Assembly (NCBI RefSeq): GCF_011601275.1 | Contig: NZ_JAAOLY010000006.1 | Span: 1 to 64,000, forward strand | From: Janthinobacterium lividum | Lineage (GTDB): Bacteria > Pseudomonadota > Gammaproteobacteria > Burkholderiales > Burkholderiaceae_D | Direction of reading: 5' to 3' | Length of the DNA stretch: 64,000 nt | In this document: piece by piece, positions 45,355 to 54,756 of the stretch | Layout of the letters: each line of letters opens with the position of its first letter | Numbering within the stretch: position 1 is the first letter of the stretch | Notes under the pieces: generated by a model | What the model saw: only the letters and a program-made list of their open reading frames with translations | Databases searched by the model: none | What the model was told of the DNA's origin: nothing | Made by a program: the position numbers and the translations under genes

Positions 45355-46005
45355 CTATTCGGCAGCGTTTTCAGCGGAATTTTGCAGTTCAGGCTGCTCA
45401 ATTGGCTCTGGCGGCGTCTGTTCTTGCGGTGGAGTAACAGGGCGGGAAAACAACGGTGGCACCGGCAAGGCGGGCGTAATGCCGGCCTCATCACTTGCCG
45501 GCACAGCTGCCGGCCCTGCGGACGGCACGGATGACACCCGTGCATCGACCATGAAGCGCCATTCCGAAAAATGCGCCTTGCCTTCAAAGCCGGTGAACCG
45601 GGCCTCGAAATTGCCAACTTTTAATGGCGCCGCCTGCGACAGGCTGTGCACGCCGATGATGCCGTTGCTGCCGGGCTGGTAGAGCAAGCCCCACTCGGCA
45701 CGTCCCGTGATGGGATCGACAAACAGCTTGCGCAAATGCCGGCGCAGCTGGGGCGTACGGGGATCGCGCAGCATGGCTGCAAGGCTGGGCGGCTGTTGCG
45801 GCTGGCCCGGCGGCGTGGCGGCCGCATAGCTGTAGAGGGCATCTGAAAACTGCGCGCCGATATCGAGCAATTCCTGCTCGGCCGCCTGGCGCTGCAGCAA
45901 GGAACCCATCTTCAGGCCGGCCGCCCCCACGAGGCCCAGGATGGCCACCAGGATGATCAGGCCCAGGTAAGTAAAACCGCGCTGGCGGCGCGCAGGACGG
46001 TGCAT
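45355..46005 (-). CDS. Atypical minor pseudopilin-like protein of the secretion operon
   Basis: A 216-residue protein opening with RQRGFTYLGLIILVAILGLV, a type IV prepilin-like leader and hydrophobic helix. After the expected cut following Gly10, the mature residue +5 is Gly15 rather than the conserved Glu, and +3 is Tyr. Loss of Glu5 is known for the tip pseudopilin GspK. A globular domain follows (about 60-165), then a long Pro-rich C-terminal tail. It is the last gene of the operon, 5 bp after the previous one. It probably caps or tips the pseudopilus; that is inference. Confidence 0.72.
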   Translation of the reverse strand: MHRPARRQRGFTYLGLIILVAILGLVGAAGLKMGSLLQRQAAEQELLDIGAQFSDALYSYAAATPPGQPQQPPSLAAMLRDPRTPQLRRHLRKLFVDPITGRAEWGLLYQPGSNGIIGVHSLSQAAPLKVGNFEARFTGFEGKAHFSEWRFMVDARVSSVPSAGPAAVPASDEAGITPALPVPPLFSRPVTPPQEQTPPEPIEQPELQNSAENAAE

Positions 46006-46010
46006 GGCCG

Positions 46011-46403
46011 CTACCAGTCGGCGAACGGCGTGCCGCTGCGGTCCTTGCCGGGCGCGCCGCTTTTCACGTCATACACCTGGCCCGGCGTGTCGTCGGGCGG
46101 CGGCACGATGAGCCAGCTGCTGTCGCTATCCGTGATGGGATCGATGGGCATGGCGCGCAGGTATTTCTTTTCCACCAGTTGCTCCAGCGAATCGGGATAG
46201 CGCCCCGTATCGCCGTGGAACTGGTCGATGGTCGTGCGCAGATTGCGCAAATTGTCCGCCAGCACGGTTTCCTTCGCCTTGTCGAGGCTGGGAAAGTAGC
46301 GGGGCACGGCCAGGGTCAGCAGCAACGCCACGATGCCGAGCACCACCAGCAATTCGATCAGGGTAAAGCCGCGCGTGCGGACCTGGGTGTTTTCAGCGGC
46401 CAT
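46011..46403 (-). CDS. Type II-like pseudopilin
   Basis: A 130-residue pseudopilin. The prepilin motif is [19 protein letters not shown], with the conserved Glu at mature +5. The mid-part DSLEQLVEKKYLRAMPIDPIT resembles GspG pseudopilins, which bind Ca near the C-terminus. The end GAPGKDRSGTPFADW is short. It starts 3 bp after the upstream pseudopilin gene. It is presumably processed by a prepilin peptidase encoded elsewhere. Confidence 0.8.
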   Translation of the reverse strand: MAAENTQVRTRGFTLIELLVVLGIVALLLTLAVPRYFPSLDKAKETVLADNLRNLRTTIDQFHGDTGRYPDSLEQLVEKKYLRAMPIDPITDSDSSWLIVPPPDDTPGQVYDVKSGAPGKDRSGTPFADW

Positions 46404-46406
46404 GGT

Positions 46407-46889
46407 TCACCATAGACGGTAAGGCACGTTGTTCAAGCCGGTCTTGCCGGACGTGGAGTACACATCGTAGACATCGTCGCCCTCGCGCGGTTCGTCCGCC
46501 TCGCTGGCGTAGCTGCGCTTGCCCCACGTTTGCGCATCACTGAGGCCAGCATCCCCATTGAACGGGTCGCGCGGCACGCGGCGCAAAAAGAACATCTTGC
46601 TGCGCTTCGGGTTGCGCTGGTCCGCCACGCCTTCGACCAGCAGTTCCAGGCTTTTCGGATAACCGCTGGCGTCTGTCGCGCGCACGATGCGGCCCTCGTC
46701 GCCAGCCCGTTTATAGGCATCGATCCCCTGGCGGATCTCGCGCAGCGCGCGCCGCAATTCCTGCTCCTGGCGCCGCTGCACCGTCACCTGCGTGACGGGA
46801 ATGACCAGGGTGGCCAGCACGCCCAAGATGGCCAGGGTCACCAGCAGTTCGATCAGGGTAAAGCCACCCTGCGCACGCGCCAGTCTCAT
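46407..46889 (-). CDS. Type II-like pseudopilin
   Basis: A 160-residue pseudopilin with leader [20 protein letters not shown] and Glu at +5. A helical stretch rich in Arg and Glu ([20 protein letters not shown]) follows, then [19 protein letters not shown] and [11 protein letters not shown], a GspG-like region. Its start overlaps the secretin gene stop by 4 nt. Its role relative to the other two pseudopilins is unknown. Confidence 0.8.
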   Translation of the reverse strand: MRLARAQGGFTLIELLVTLAILGVLATLVIPVTQVTVQRRQEQELRRALREIRQGIDAYKRAGDEGRIVRATDASGYPKSLELLVEGVADQRNPKRSKMFFLRRVPRDPFNGDAGLSDAQTWGKRSYASEADEPREGDDVYDVYSTSGKTGLNNVPYRLW

Positions 46890-48913
46890 TTGGCAGGCGG
46901 TGGCGGCGGGCTCACCGGCACCGGCTGGCTCGACGACAGCGGCAAGGGTGCCGCCTGCAGCGGTACGGGCTGGCCCGACGATATCGGCAAGGGCGAAGCG
47001 GCCGGCTCGGGCGACGGCGCCACTTCCGGTGCGGGCACCGTCTGCGGCAGCGGCGCCGGTAAAGCTCCCGGCGTCATCATCGGCTGCGCCGGCGCCGGCT
47101 GCATGCCGACGGCCGACGGGCCGGAACGCACGATCACCGTGCCCGGCATCTGCGTGGGCGCCTTGGCCGCCATGTCGGGACGGCGGCGGAAGCTGCCTTC
47201 TGTGCCGGCCGAGAATTCCGATTCCTTCGCTTCCGGACGCTGCACCGTGCGCACCAGGTGCGGCGTGATCGACAGCACGATTTCCGTCTTCTGGCTGTCG
47301 TCCTTGCTGCTGCCGAACAGCCGCCCCAGCACGGGGATGTCGCCCAGGCCCGGCACCTTGTTGCCCGAACTGCGCTCTTCATTGTTGATCAGGCCAGCCA
47401 GCACCTGGTTTTCGCCATCCTTCAGCTGCAGCATGGTCGACGCCTGGCGCGTGCCGATCTGGTACAGGGTCGAGCCGCTGCGGGTGGTGGTGGCCGCGCC
47501 CAGGTTGCTCACTTCGAGCGAGATGCGGATGCCCACCTCGTTGTTCAAATAAATGGTCGGCTCGGCGTTCACCGTCAGGCCCACGTCCAGGTAGCTGATC
47601 GATTCGGAAGCGAAGCCGCCCGTGCCCGGCGAGATGGTGGTGGTCACCACGGGCACCCTGTCGCCGATGACGAACTTCGCCTTTTCCCGGTTGCGCACGC
47701 GGATGCGCGGGTTGGCCAGGATGTTCGCGTCGCCGTCCGTCTTGTTGGCGTTTGCCGTCACGGCCAGGTTGTTCACGCCGATGGTGCGCTGGTTCAGATT
47801 ATTCAGGTCGTTGATGGTCAGCCCCACGCCGCCCGACGTGCTCAATGGCGTCAGGGTCAGGCTCGAAGGCCAGGCCACGCCCAGTTCCATCAGGCGGCTG
47901 CGCTTGACTTCGAGGATTTCCAGTTCCAGCACCACTTCCGCCTCGGGCACGTCCTGCAGCGCGATCAGGCGTTCGGCCAGGCGGATCGCCTCTGGCGTGT
48001 CACGCACGATGACGAGGTTGAGCTTTTCATCGGCCACCACGTCGCGCGTCTTCAAAATGGTCTTGAGCGTGTTGGCCACCTGCTTGGCGTCCGCGTTCGC
48101 CAGGAAGAAGGTCTTTACCAGCACTTCCTGGTACTCCTTCAATTTCGCCGCCACGTTCGGGTAGATCAGGATCGTATTCGCATCCATCACCTGCTGCTCC
48201 AGCTGGTTCGTCACCAGCAGGAAGTAGACGGCTGATTCCACCGTGCTGTTTTTCAGGAAGATCGAGGTTTTCGCGTCCGCCTTGACGTCCTTGTCGAAGA
48301 CGAAATTGAGGCCGGAACGACGCGCGATCAATTCGAACACCTGCTTTAACGGCGCGTCGCGAAACTCGATCGTGATCGGCTGCTTGTACGATTTGGCCAG
48401 GCCCGATTCGACCACGGGCGGCGCCGTTTTGTCGTCGACGTCGCGCAGCAGCGTGCGCGCGCCCGCATGGTTCGGCTGCTCCGTGAGGATGGCGTTCAGG
48501 CGCTGGCGCGCGGGATCGTAGCGCTTGGCCTCGATATCCTTTTGCGCTTCGGCCAGCAGCTTGCCCTGGCGCTGCTCGCGTTCGAGCGCGCGCAAGCCGC
48601 TGTTGGCCCGCTCGTTTTGCGCATCGATTTCCAGCACGCTCATGAAGGAGGCACGCGCCAAGTCGACCTGCCCCGCCTGCGCCTGGCGCTCGGCCTGCTG
48701 CAAGCGGTTGCCGGTCGCCCGTTCGCGCGCCTGCAGATAGGCACTGCGGTATTGCGCGTTGCCGGGGTCCTGCTGCAGCGCTTCCTGCAGCTTTTGCAGG
48801 CCGGCCGGCACCTGGTCTTGCGCGATCAGCTCGCGCCCGTCGCGGTAAGCCTGCTGCCCTGCGCAGCCCGACAGCAACAAGAGCAGCAGCGCCGATGAAA
48901 AGGAACGAGACAT
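46886..48913 (-). CDS. Secretin lipoprotein of the type II-like system
   Basis: A 675-residue outer-membrane secretin. The N-terminus is a lipoprotein signal with lipobox LSGC (Cys17). TPR-like helices follow (about 20-150, containing [17 protein letters not shown]). A secretin N0/STN-like domain (about 165-250), an N1-type domain ([17 protein letters not shown]-like, seen as [15 protein letters not shown]) and the secretin pore (about 330-560, with [15 protein letters not shown]) complete it. The C-terminal 110 residues are Pro/Ser-rich. The start is the ATG at 48913, sharing one base with the upstream stop (TGATG). It is closer to MshL/PilQ-like secretins than to GspD. Confidence 0.87.
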   Translation of the reverse strand: MSRSFSSALLLLLLSGCAGQQAYRDGRELIAQDQVPAGLQKLQEALQQDPGNAQYRSAYLQARERATGNRLQQAERQAQAGQVDLARASFMSVLEIDAQNERANSGLRALEREQRQGKLLAEAQKDIEAKRYDPARQRLNAILTEQPNHAGARTLLRDVDDKTAPPVVESGLAKSYKQPITIEFRDAPLKQVFELIARRSGLNFVFDKDVKADAKTSIFLKNSTVESAVYFLLVTNQLEQQVMDANTILIYPNVAAKLKEYQEVLVKTFFLANADAKQVANTLKTILKTRDVVADEKLNLVIVRDTPEAIRLAERLIALQDVPEAEVVLELEILEVKRSRLMELGVAWPSSLTLTPLSTSGGVGLTINDLNNLNQRTIGVNNLAVTANANKTDGDANILANPRIRVRNREKAKFVIGDRVPVVTTTISPGTGGFASESISYLDVGLTVNAEPTIYLNNEVGIRISLEVSNLGAATTTRSGSTLYQIGTRQASTMLQLKDGENQVLAGLINNEERSSGNKVPGLGDIPVLGRLFGSSKDDSQKTEIVLSITPHLVRTVQRPEAKESEFSAGTEGSFRRRPDMAAKAPTQMPGTVIVRSGPSAVGMQPAPAQPMMTPGALPAPLPQTVPAPEVAPSPEPAASPLPISSGQPVPLQAAPLPLSSSQPVPVSPPPPPAK

Positions 48914-49434
48914 CACTCGGAAACTCCAATGTTGAGCTGCTGAACCTGGTTCAACGGCAAGTAGGTAAGCGTCATGACGGGCGGCGCGATCGTCACGACC
49001 TTGTAGGCGCCATCGATGACGGTATTGGCGCGCACGATATACGTCTTGTCGGCGCGCGACAAAAACACTTCCCAGGCGCCGTCGGCGGCCGCCTTGCCCA
49101 GGTAGACGAAGGGCAGCGGCGGCGCCATCGGCGGCGGTGGCGGCGGTGCGGCCGTCACCGCCATTTTCGGCGGCGGCGGATTCCAGTTCTGGCTCTGGAA
49201 GACAGCGCCGGCGCCGCCAAAGGTGTCGCCATCCTCGCCCGCCACTTCGCTGCGCGGCAGCAGGGCCAGGATGGCCGGCTGCGCGGCAGGTGCTTTGGCA
49301 GCCGCATGGCGCGCGGGCGCGACGGCCCGCTCTACCGCTTCGGCCACGTCGGCCACGGGCTGGCGTTCGCCGAACAGCAGCAAGGCGCCCGCGCCCAGCA
49401 CGCCGGCCAGCATCAGATAATGGCGCGGGGTCAT
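48913..49434 (-). CDS. PilP/GspC-like periplasmic protein
   Basis: A 173-residue protein with an N-terminal membrane segment (about residues 6-23), a Pro/Ala-rich linker (about 85-107) and a compact C-terminal domain opening PFVYLGKAAADGAWEVFL and ending TYLPLNQVQQLNIG. That shape matches PilP or the GspC homology region, which links the inner-membrane platform to the secretin. No database match can be run here. It lies between the PilO-like and secretin genes, the same order as pilO-pilP-pilQ. Confidence 0.65.
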   Translation of the reverse strand: MTPRHYLMLAGVLGAGALLLFGERQPVADVAEAVERAVAPARHAAAKAPAAQPAILALLPRSEVAGEDGDTFGGAGAVFQSQNWNPPPPKMAVTAAPPPPPPMAPPLPFVYLGKAAADGAWEVFLSRADKTYIVRANTVIDGAYKVVTIAPPVMTLTYLPLNQVQQLNIGVSE

Positions 49435-50015
49435 GGCGCTTCTCCCGCAGCGCCAGGCGCATCGGTCAGCGCATCTGTCAAATAAAAGGTCAGGCGCAAG
49501 CGCGCTTCGAGTTGCGTATCGGCAATCTGCTCGCGGCGAAAACTCAGTTCATCCAGCGAGGCGAAGGGGACGGCGCGCAGCGCTTGCAGCGCGAACTGCC
49601 ACACGGCCGCATAACTGCCCTTCAGCGGCAAGGTCACCTGGTAGGTGGCGACACGGCTGGCCTTGTCGTAGCCGCTCTTGTATTCACCCTGCGACAGCAG
49701 CAAGCCGTTTTTCGCGGCCAGGTCGAACAGCTGCTTGACTTGCTGCTCCGCGTGGCGCTGCTGTCCCAGGGCGGCATAAAAGCGCGCCAGGTTTTCGCTG
49801 GCCGTCGCCGGCGCCGCCGCAGCCATTACGACCAGCGCTGGCTGCGGCAAGGGCCGCGCTTCCAGCTGCGCCGCCACGGCGCGCTGCTGCCAGGTCCAGA
49901 CCCATGCAGCCACTCCCAGCGCGAGCAGGGCGACGGCCAGGCAGGCGGGCGCGCCCAGGCGGCGCAGCAGCAGTTGCGCGCGCAGGCGCAAGCTATTGAG
50001 GTCGATGGCCATCAT
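49431..50015 (-). CDS. PilO-like inner-membrane assembly protein
   Basis: A 194-residue bitopic protein with a membrane helix near residues 24-42 and a mostly helical periplasmic domain, the layout of PilO or GspM. The stretch LPLKGSYAAVWQFALQALRA resembles the PilO core. Its start overlaps the PilN-like stop and its stop overlaps the PilP-like start, both by ATGA. Role inferred from order and shape. Confidence 0.65.
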   Translation of the reverse strand: MMAIDLNSLRLRAQLLLRRLGAPACLAVALLALGVAAWVWTWQQRAVAAQLEARPLPQPALVVMAAAAPATASENLARFYAALGQQRHAEQQVKQLFDLAAKNGLLLSQGEYKSGYDKASRVATYQVTLPLKGSYAAVWQFALQALRAVPFASLDELSFRREQIADTQLEARLRLTFYLTDALTDAPGAAGEAP

Positions 50016-50560
50016 GGCGTGCCCCAGCGTGCTTCAAGCTGGAAGCGCAAGGGTTTGTTCGGATCGAGCGCGTTGATTTCATGGCGCAGCAGCTGCACGC
50101 GCGTGCCGAACAACTCCTGCTGCTTCAGTTGCGCCACATACGCCACCATGGCGTCGCTGCTGGTGGTTTCGGCCGTGATCTTCAGCACGCGCTTGCGCGC
50201 ATCCGGTTCCAGCGCCAGCAGCGCGACCCCTGGCGGCGTGGCGCTGGCCAGCGCATCCTGCAGATCGCGCCACGGCAGGTTCAATTGCAGGATGGCCGCA
50301 TTCACGGCCGCCGCCTGCGCCGGCGCGATCGGCGTGGACACCACCGGCGCCGGCCCCTGCGTGGCGGCCAGCACGCGCTGCTGGGCGCGCTGCAACTGTC
50401 CCTCGCGCAGCTGCTGGCGCTGCAGCGCGGCGCTGCCGCTGTACGCCGCCGTGACGGCCAGCGCCACGCCCAGCGCACCGATGCACCACGCCCAGGCGGG
50501 CACGCGGTGCAGGCCGCGGCGCCAATTTGGAGGCGCGAAATCGATATCGAGGCGCGTCAT
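50012..50560 (-). CDS. PilN-like inner-membrane assembly protein
   Basis: A 182-residue bitopic protein. The N-terminus MTRLDIDFAPPNWRRG is a short cytoplasmic tail of the type that in PilN binds PilM. A membrane helix follows at about 24-44, then a coiled-coil and a small periplasmic domain. The ATG at 50560 overlaps the PilM-like stop (ATGA). A longer frame upstream is a shadow of the PilM-like gene. Confidence 0.65.
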   Translation of the reverse strand: MTRLDIDFAPPNWRRGLHRVPAWAWCIGALGVALAVTAAYSGSAALQRQQLREGQLQRAQQRVLAATQGPAPVVSTPIAPAQAAAVNAAILQLNLPWRDLQDALASATPPGVALLALEPDARKRVLKITAETTSSDAMVAYVAQLKQQELFGTRVQLLRHEINALDPNKPLRFQLEARWGTP

Positions 50561-51375
50561 GCCACGCCTCCGCTGCGGGCCAGCCGGGCGGCCGGCGACA
50601 AGGCGCCTTCGCCATCCGGCATGGAAAAAACCTGGCAGTGGAACTCTTTCGCCGGCGTCAGCCATGCCGCTGGCGCCGCGCCGCACAGCTGCAGCAGCGC
50701 CGGTGCGGACACGCCTTGCAGCAGCGCTTCGCGCGCCAAGGTCTGCGCCAGCCACTCCCTGCCAGCGCCAGGCGGCACGGGCAGCGCGCGCACGGCGCGC
50801 AGGCGGCCATCGTGGCGCACGCCCAGGGTCAGGGTGTTTTCCTGCAACTGGCCAAACCAGGCGCCCGGCTTCAACGCGCCATGCCAGCGGTTCCAGTGGC
50901 GCGCGAATTGCGGCGTAATGAAAATCAGGGCCAGCTTGCGTGCATCGGCCACGCGCGTCAGCTGCGCCAGCAGCGCACGGGGCACGGCGCAGAAAAACGG
51001 CGCGCGCGCATCCCAGGCGCTGCTGCTGTGCCACAAGCCGGGCGCATCGCCATACAGCGACTGGAAGCGCAGCGCGGCAGCCGCCTCGATGTCGGCCAGG
51101 CGCGCGGCGCCTTGCGGCATGTCCACTTGCCACAGGCGCGCCAGTCCATCGTCGAGCACCACGGACAGGGGCCAGCCCGCGTATTCGCCAGCCGGCAGTA
51201 TCTGTTCCAGCGCCTGGCCCAAGGCCGCAAAGTCGCCGTACGCCGCGTCGTCCGGCGCATACGCGGCTTCGCCCAGCGGCGTCCAGGCGGGCGCGCGCCA
51301 GCGGCTGCCGCGCCAAAGGCTCACCTTGCCCGCCGCCACGCCCAGGCGCAATCCTTGTCCAAGACCTCTACGCAT
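50557..51375 (-). CDS. PilM/GspL-like cytoplasmic assembly protein
   Basis: A 272-residue soluble protein between the GspE-like ATPase and the PilN-like gene. It has the gross features expected of a PilM/MshI or GspL cytoplasmic domain (LRLGVAAGKVSLWRGSRW, then ADIEAAAALRFQSLYG), but the actin-fold nucleotide motifs are weak. Its start, ATG 51375, overlaps the upstream stop by 8 nt; the frame further upstream lies within the ATPase gene. Assignment rests mainly on gene order. Confidence 0.6.
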   Translation of the reverse strand: MRRGLGQGLRLGVAAGKVSLWRGSRWRAPAWTPLGEAAYAPDDAAYGDFAALGQALEQILPAGEYAGWPLSVVLDDGLARLWQVDMPQGAARLADIEAAAALRFQSLYGDAPGLWHSSSAWDARAPFFCAVPRALLAQLTRVADARKLALIFITPQFARHWNRWHGALKPGAWFGQLQENTLTLGVRHDGRLRAVRALPVPPGAGREWLAQTLAREALLQGVSAPALLQLCGAAPAAWLTPAKEFHCQVFSMPDGEGALSPAARLARSGGVA

Positions 51376-53074
51376 GCAGGGTGACCCTCTTGATTTCCGT
51401 GATGGTGGTGGCGCCCCGCTTGACCAGTTCCAGCGCCGCCAGGCGCAGGCTGCGCGTGCCGTTCGCATACGCAGCCGCCTTGATCTGGCGGATCGGCTTC
51501 TTATCGACGATCAATTCGCGGATTTCATCGGTCAGCACGAGGATTTCGGCGATCGAGCGGCGCCCCTTGTAGCCCGTGCCGCGGCAGTCGCCGCAGCCCT
51601 TGCCATGCTTGAATTGATACTGCGCCACGTCGGCCCGCGCCAGGCCCACGCTGGCCAGCTCACTGTCGTCGGGTGTGTATTCCGTGGCGCAATGGGGGCA
51701 GTTGGTGCGGATCAGGCGCTGCGCCCAGATGCCGTTCAGGGCCGAGACGAACGCATACGGGTCGATGCCCATGTGGGTAAAACGGCCGAACACGTCGAAC
51801 ACATTATTCGCATGCACGGTGGTGAGTACCAGGTGGCCCGTGAGGGCCGACTGCACGGCGATTTCCGCCGTCTCGCGGTCGCGGATCTCGCCCACCATGA
51901 TCTTGTCGGGGTCGTGCCGCAAAATCGAGCGCAAGCCCTTGGCAAAGGTCAGCCCCTTCTTTTCATTGACGGGGATTTGCAGAATGCCGGGCAGCTGGTA
52001 TTCGACGGGGTCTTCGATGGTGATGATCTTTTCTCGCCCGTTGTGGATTTCCGTCAGCGCCGCATACAGGGTCGTCGTCTTGCCCGAGCCCGTGGGGCCG
52101 GTGACGAGCAGCATGCCGTAGGCTTCCTGCGCCAGCGCGCGCAGGGCGACCAGCGATGGCGAGTCAAAGCCCAGCGCTTCAAGGGTCAGCGCGCCATACG
52201 CTTCGATCATGGCGCGCTTGTCCAGGATGCGGATGACGGCGTCCTCGCCATGGATGCTGGGCATGATGGAGACGCGCAAGTCGATTTCACGCCCGCCCGA
52301 CTCGACGCGGAAGCTGCCGTCCTGCGGCACGCGGCGCTCGGCGATATCGAGTTCAGCCAGCACTTTCAGGCGCGAGATGATATGCTCGGCCACTTCGATG
52401 CCGTTGACGGACGTGGCGTGATCGAGCACGCCGTCGACCCTGTACTTGACGGCCAGGCCGCCGGCCGTGCTTTCCAGGTGGATGTCCGAGGCGCCCGCCT
52501 TCAGCGCGTCATACAGGGTCGAGTTGACCAGCTTGACGGCGGGGCTGGCCGCTTCCGAGACGCTGGCGAACGACAGCACGGCGGCCGTCTTGCCGTCGCG
52601 CCGCGCGTCACTGGCGGCGCCGGGCAGCAGGCTGTCAACGGCGCGCGCCGATTCTTCCTGCTTCGACAGATAGGCGCCGATGTCGGCCTGCAACGCCAGG
52701 CGGATACTCAAGGCGCCCTGCCCCGCGCGCGCATTCAGCCAGGTTTGCAGGTCGAGATCGAACGGGTCGGCGATCACGCCCACCAGTTGGCCGTCGGCGG
52801 CGCGCAGCAGCACGCTGTGGCGCGCCAGCGCCTGCGACAATGGCAGCACATCGAAGGCGGGAGACAAGGCCAGCATGTCGGCCGTTTCCAGCACGTCCAG
52901 ACCGAACGGGCGCGCCAGTTCACGCACCACGGCGCGCGCCTCGATGCCGCTCAGTTCCTGCAATTCCTCGACCAGGCTGCGCTTCGATTGCCGGCTCAGG
53001 ACGCGCGCGCGCTGCAGCAGCGCAGGGTCGATGGCCACGATGGGCGCAACAGACGCGGATTCGGTTTGCATCAT
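51368..53074 (-). CDS. GspE/PilB-family secretion ATPase
   Basis: A 568-residue hexameric ATPase that powers pseudopilus assembly. Walker A is GPTGSGKTTT from residue 326. The Asp box IITIEDPVEYQ and Walker B GEIRDRETAEIA follow, with His in LTTVHANN. The zinc tetracysteine pair is CPHC and CGDC near residue 470-500. The N-terminal 150 residues form the GspE_N-type domain. The ATG overlaps the GspF stop by 4 nt. Confidence 0.92.
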   Translation of the reverse strand: MMQTESASVAPIVAIDPALLQRARVLSRQSKRSLVEELQELSGIEARAVVRELARPFGLDVLETADMLALSPAFDVLPLSQALARHSVLLRAADGQLVGVIADPFDLDLQTWLNARAGQGALSIRLALQADIGAYLSKQEESARAVDSLLPGAASDARRDGKTAAVLSFASVSEAASPAVKLVNSTLYDALKAGASDIHLESTAGGLAVKYRVDGVLDHATSVNGIEVAEHIISRLKVLAELDIAERRVPQDGSFRVESGGREIDLRVSIMPSIHGEDAVIRILDKRAMIEAYGALTLEALGFDSPSLVALRALAQEAYGMLLVTGPTGSGKTTTLYAALTEIHNGREKIITIEDPVEYQLPGILQIPVNEKKGLTFAKGLRSILRHDPDKIMVGEIRDRETAEIAVQSALTGHLVLTTVHANNVFDVFGRFTHMGIDPYAFVSALNGIWAQRLIRTNCPHCATEYTPDDSELASVGLARADVAQYQFKHGKGCGDCRGTGYKGRRSIAEILVLTDEIRELIVDKKPIRQIKAAAYANGTRSLRLAALELVKRGATTITEIKRVTLHA

Positions 53075-54276
53075 GAAATATCGCCGGCAAGGTCAAAGAT
53101 GGGCATGTACAGCAGGATCACGATGGCCCCCACGACGAGGCCGATGGCGGCCATCAGCAGCGGCTCGAAGGTGCGCGTAAAACGGTCGATCCAGCGGCTG
53201 ATTTCGCCGTCGTAAAAGGCGGCCGACTGCGTCAGCATGGGGCCCATGTCGCCCGTGCGCTCGCCCACGCGCAGCATGCGCAGGGAAATGGGCGTCGTCA
53301 ATTGATGCTGCTCGAACGCGGACGACAGCGGCTGGCCCGCCTCGATGGCGCCGCGCGCCTGCTGCAAGGACGCCTGCATGCCCGGCGAGACCATCGCCTG
53401 CACGGTGGCGATCGCCTGCACGATGGTGATGCCGCCCTCGGCCAGCATGCCCAGGGTCAGGTACAGACGCGACAGTTCATAGATGCGCACGCGCTCGCCA
53501 ATGCCGGGCAACTTCGCCAGCAGGCGCGCCACGCCGCCGTTGCGCAGTACGCGCCGCACGGCGGTGAACACGATGCTGCCGACGAGTGCCAGCCCGAGCA
53601 ACAGCAACACGCCATGCTGCGTGACGAACTGGCCCCAGCTGAGCATCACTTGCGACATCCAAGGCAGGTTGCGCCCGGCGCCCTGATAGACCTCGGCGAA
53701 ACGGGGCACCACATAGCTGATCAGGAAGGCGCTGACGCCGCCGCCCACGGCCAGCAGGATGGCGGGATAGATGGCGGCGCTGACGATTTTGGACCGCACC
53801 GTATCGATGCGCTGCTGGTAGTCGATGTAGCGCGACAGGGCGCGCGGCAAGTCGCTCGTGCCCTCGGCCGCCTTGACGATGCCGATATACAGGGGAGGAA
53901 ACAGTTCAGATTGCTCGCCCAGCACGGCGGAAAAGCGCTTGCCTTCGCGCAAGCCTTCCAGCAGGCGCGTGAGCACGCTGCGCGTGGCCGGCGAGGCCTC
54001 CTTTTCCAGCAAGGCTTCCAGCGCCTCGACGATGCCCAGGCCCGCTTGCAGCAGCGCCAGCAATTCCTGGCTGAACAGCAGCAGGGGCAAGGCCCGCGCC
54101 CGCTGACGCCCGGCCGCGCTGAACGGCGTGGCCCGCACGGGGCGGATGGCGCTGACAAACAGGCCGCGCGCTTCGGCCTGGCGGCACGCGTCGGCTTCGT
54201 CGCGGCCGTCGATCACGTACGTCTGCAAGGTAGCTACGGCCTGGTCCGTGGAAAGCGCGCGTACTTCGAACTGCAT
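53071..54276 (-). CDS. GspF-family inner-membrane platform protein
   Basis: A 401-residue type II secretion F protein with two GspF domains (about 70-190 and 275-395) and three membrane helices (near 170-195, 220-242 and 370-395). LPLLLFSQELLALLQAGLGI and TPISLRMLRVGERTGDMGPML are family-typical. It anchors the ATPase and pseudopilins in the inner membrane. It lies 36 bp after gspG. Confidence 0.9.
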   Translation of the reverse strand: MQFEVRALSTDQAVATLQTYVIDGRDEADACRQAEARGLFVSAIRPVRATPFSAAGRQRARALPLLLFSQELLALLQAGLGIVEALEALLEKEASPATRSVLTRLLEGLREGKRFSAVLGEQSELFPPLYIGIVKAAEGTSDLPRALSRYIDYQQRIDTVRSKIVSAAIYPAILLAVGGGVSAFLISYVVPRFAEVYQGAGRNLPWMSQVMLSWGQFVTQHGVLLLLGLALVGSIVFTAVRRVLRNGGVARLLAKLPGIGERVRIYELSRLYLTLGMLAEGGITIVQAIATVQAMVSPGMQASLQQARGAIEAGQPLSSAFEQHQLTTPISLRMLRVGERTGDMGPMLTQSAAFYDGEISRWIDRFTRTFEPLLMAAIGLVVGAIVILLYMPIFDLAGDIS

Positions 54277-54312
54277 GATGGCTTGTCCGTAGGAAAAAGA
54301 TTGGCGCTGGCG

Positions 54313-54756
54313 CTATTGCGAGCTGATGTCGGCGTTCTCGCCGCTGCCGCCCGCCTGGCCATCCTTGCCCATCGAGACGATATCGTACTCGCCCTTGCTG
54401 CCTGGCGCACGGTATTGATAGGCATGGCCCCACGGGTCGAGCGGCACAGCCTTTTTCAGGTAAGGACCATTCCAGCGCGTGCCGGCGGCGGGCGGCGCCA
54501 CCAGCAGCGCGGCCAAACCCTCTTCCGTGGTGGGATAGCGCCCCACATCGAGGCGGTAGGTGTCGAGCGATTTTTCAAACGCCTCGATCTGCGCCTTGGC
54601 CACCGTCACTTCCGATTTGCCCAGCTGGGCGAAATATTTGGGGCCGACATACGCCGCCAGCAAGCCAATGATCACGATGACGACCAACAATTCGAGCAAG
54701 GTAAAGCCGCGCGCATGGCGCGTTGCCGCAAGGTTCTGTCTGTGTGCTGCATGCAT
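54313..54756 (-). CDS. gspG: Major pseudopilin GspG
   Basis: A 147-residue major pseudopilin. The prepilin motif is RGFTLLELLVVIVIIGLLAA with Glu at mature +5. RLDVGRYPTTEEGLAALL and the C-terminal PLDPWGHAYQYRAPGSKGEYDIVSMGKDG are GspG signatures, including the Ca-binding region. It is the first gene of the 11-gene operon. The family usually has about 140-150 residues. Confidence 0.9.
   Translation of the reverse strand: MHAAHRQNLAATRHARGFTLLELLVVIVIIGLLAAYVGPKYFAQLGKSEVTVAKAQIEAFEKSLDTYRLDVGRYPTTEEGLAALLVAPPAAGTRWNGPYLKKAVPLDPWGHAYQYRAPGSKGEYDIVSMGKDGQAGGSGENADISSQ

Noticed and set aside
48914-49462. N-terminal extension of the secretin frame upstream of 48913
   Set aside because: The extra 183 codons overlap a real gene in another frame (48913-49434), lack any secretin feature, and would bury the lipoprotein signal peptide.
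50561-51316. N-terminal extension of the PilN-like frame upstream of 50560
   Set aside because: It is a shadow of the PilM-like gene; the PilN-like start at 50560 overlaps its stop as ATGA.
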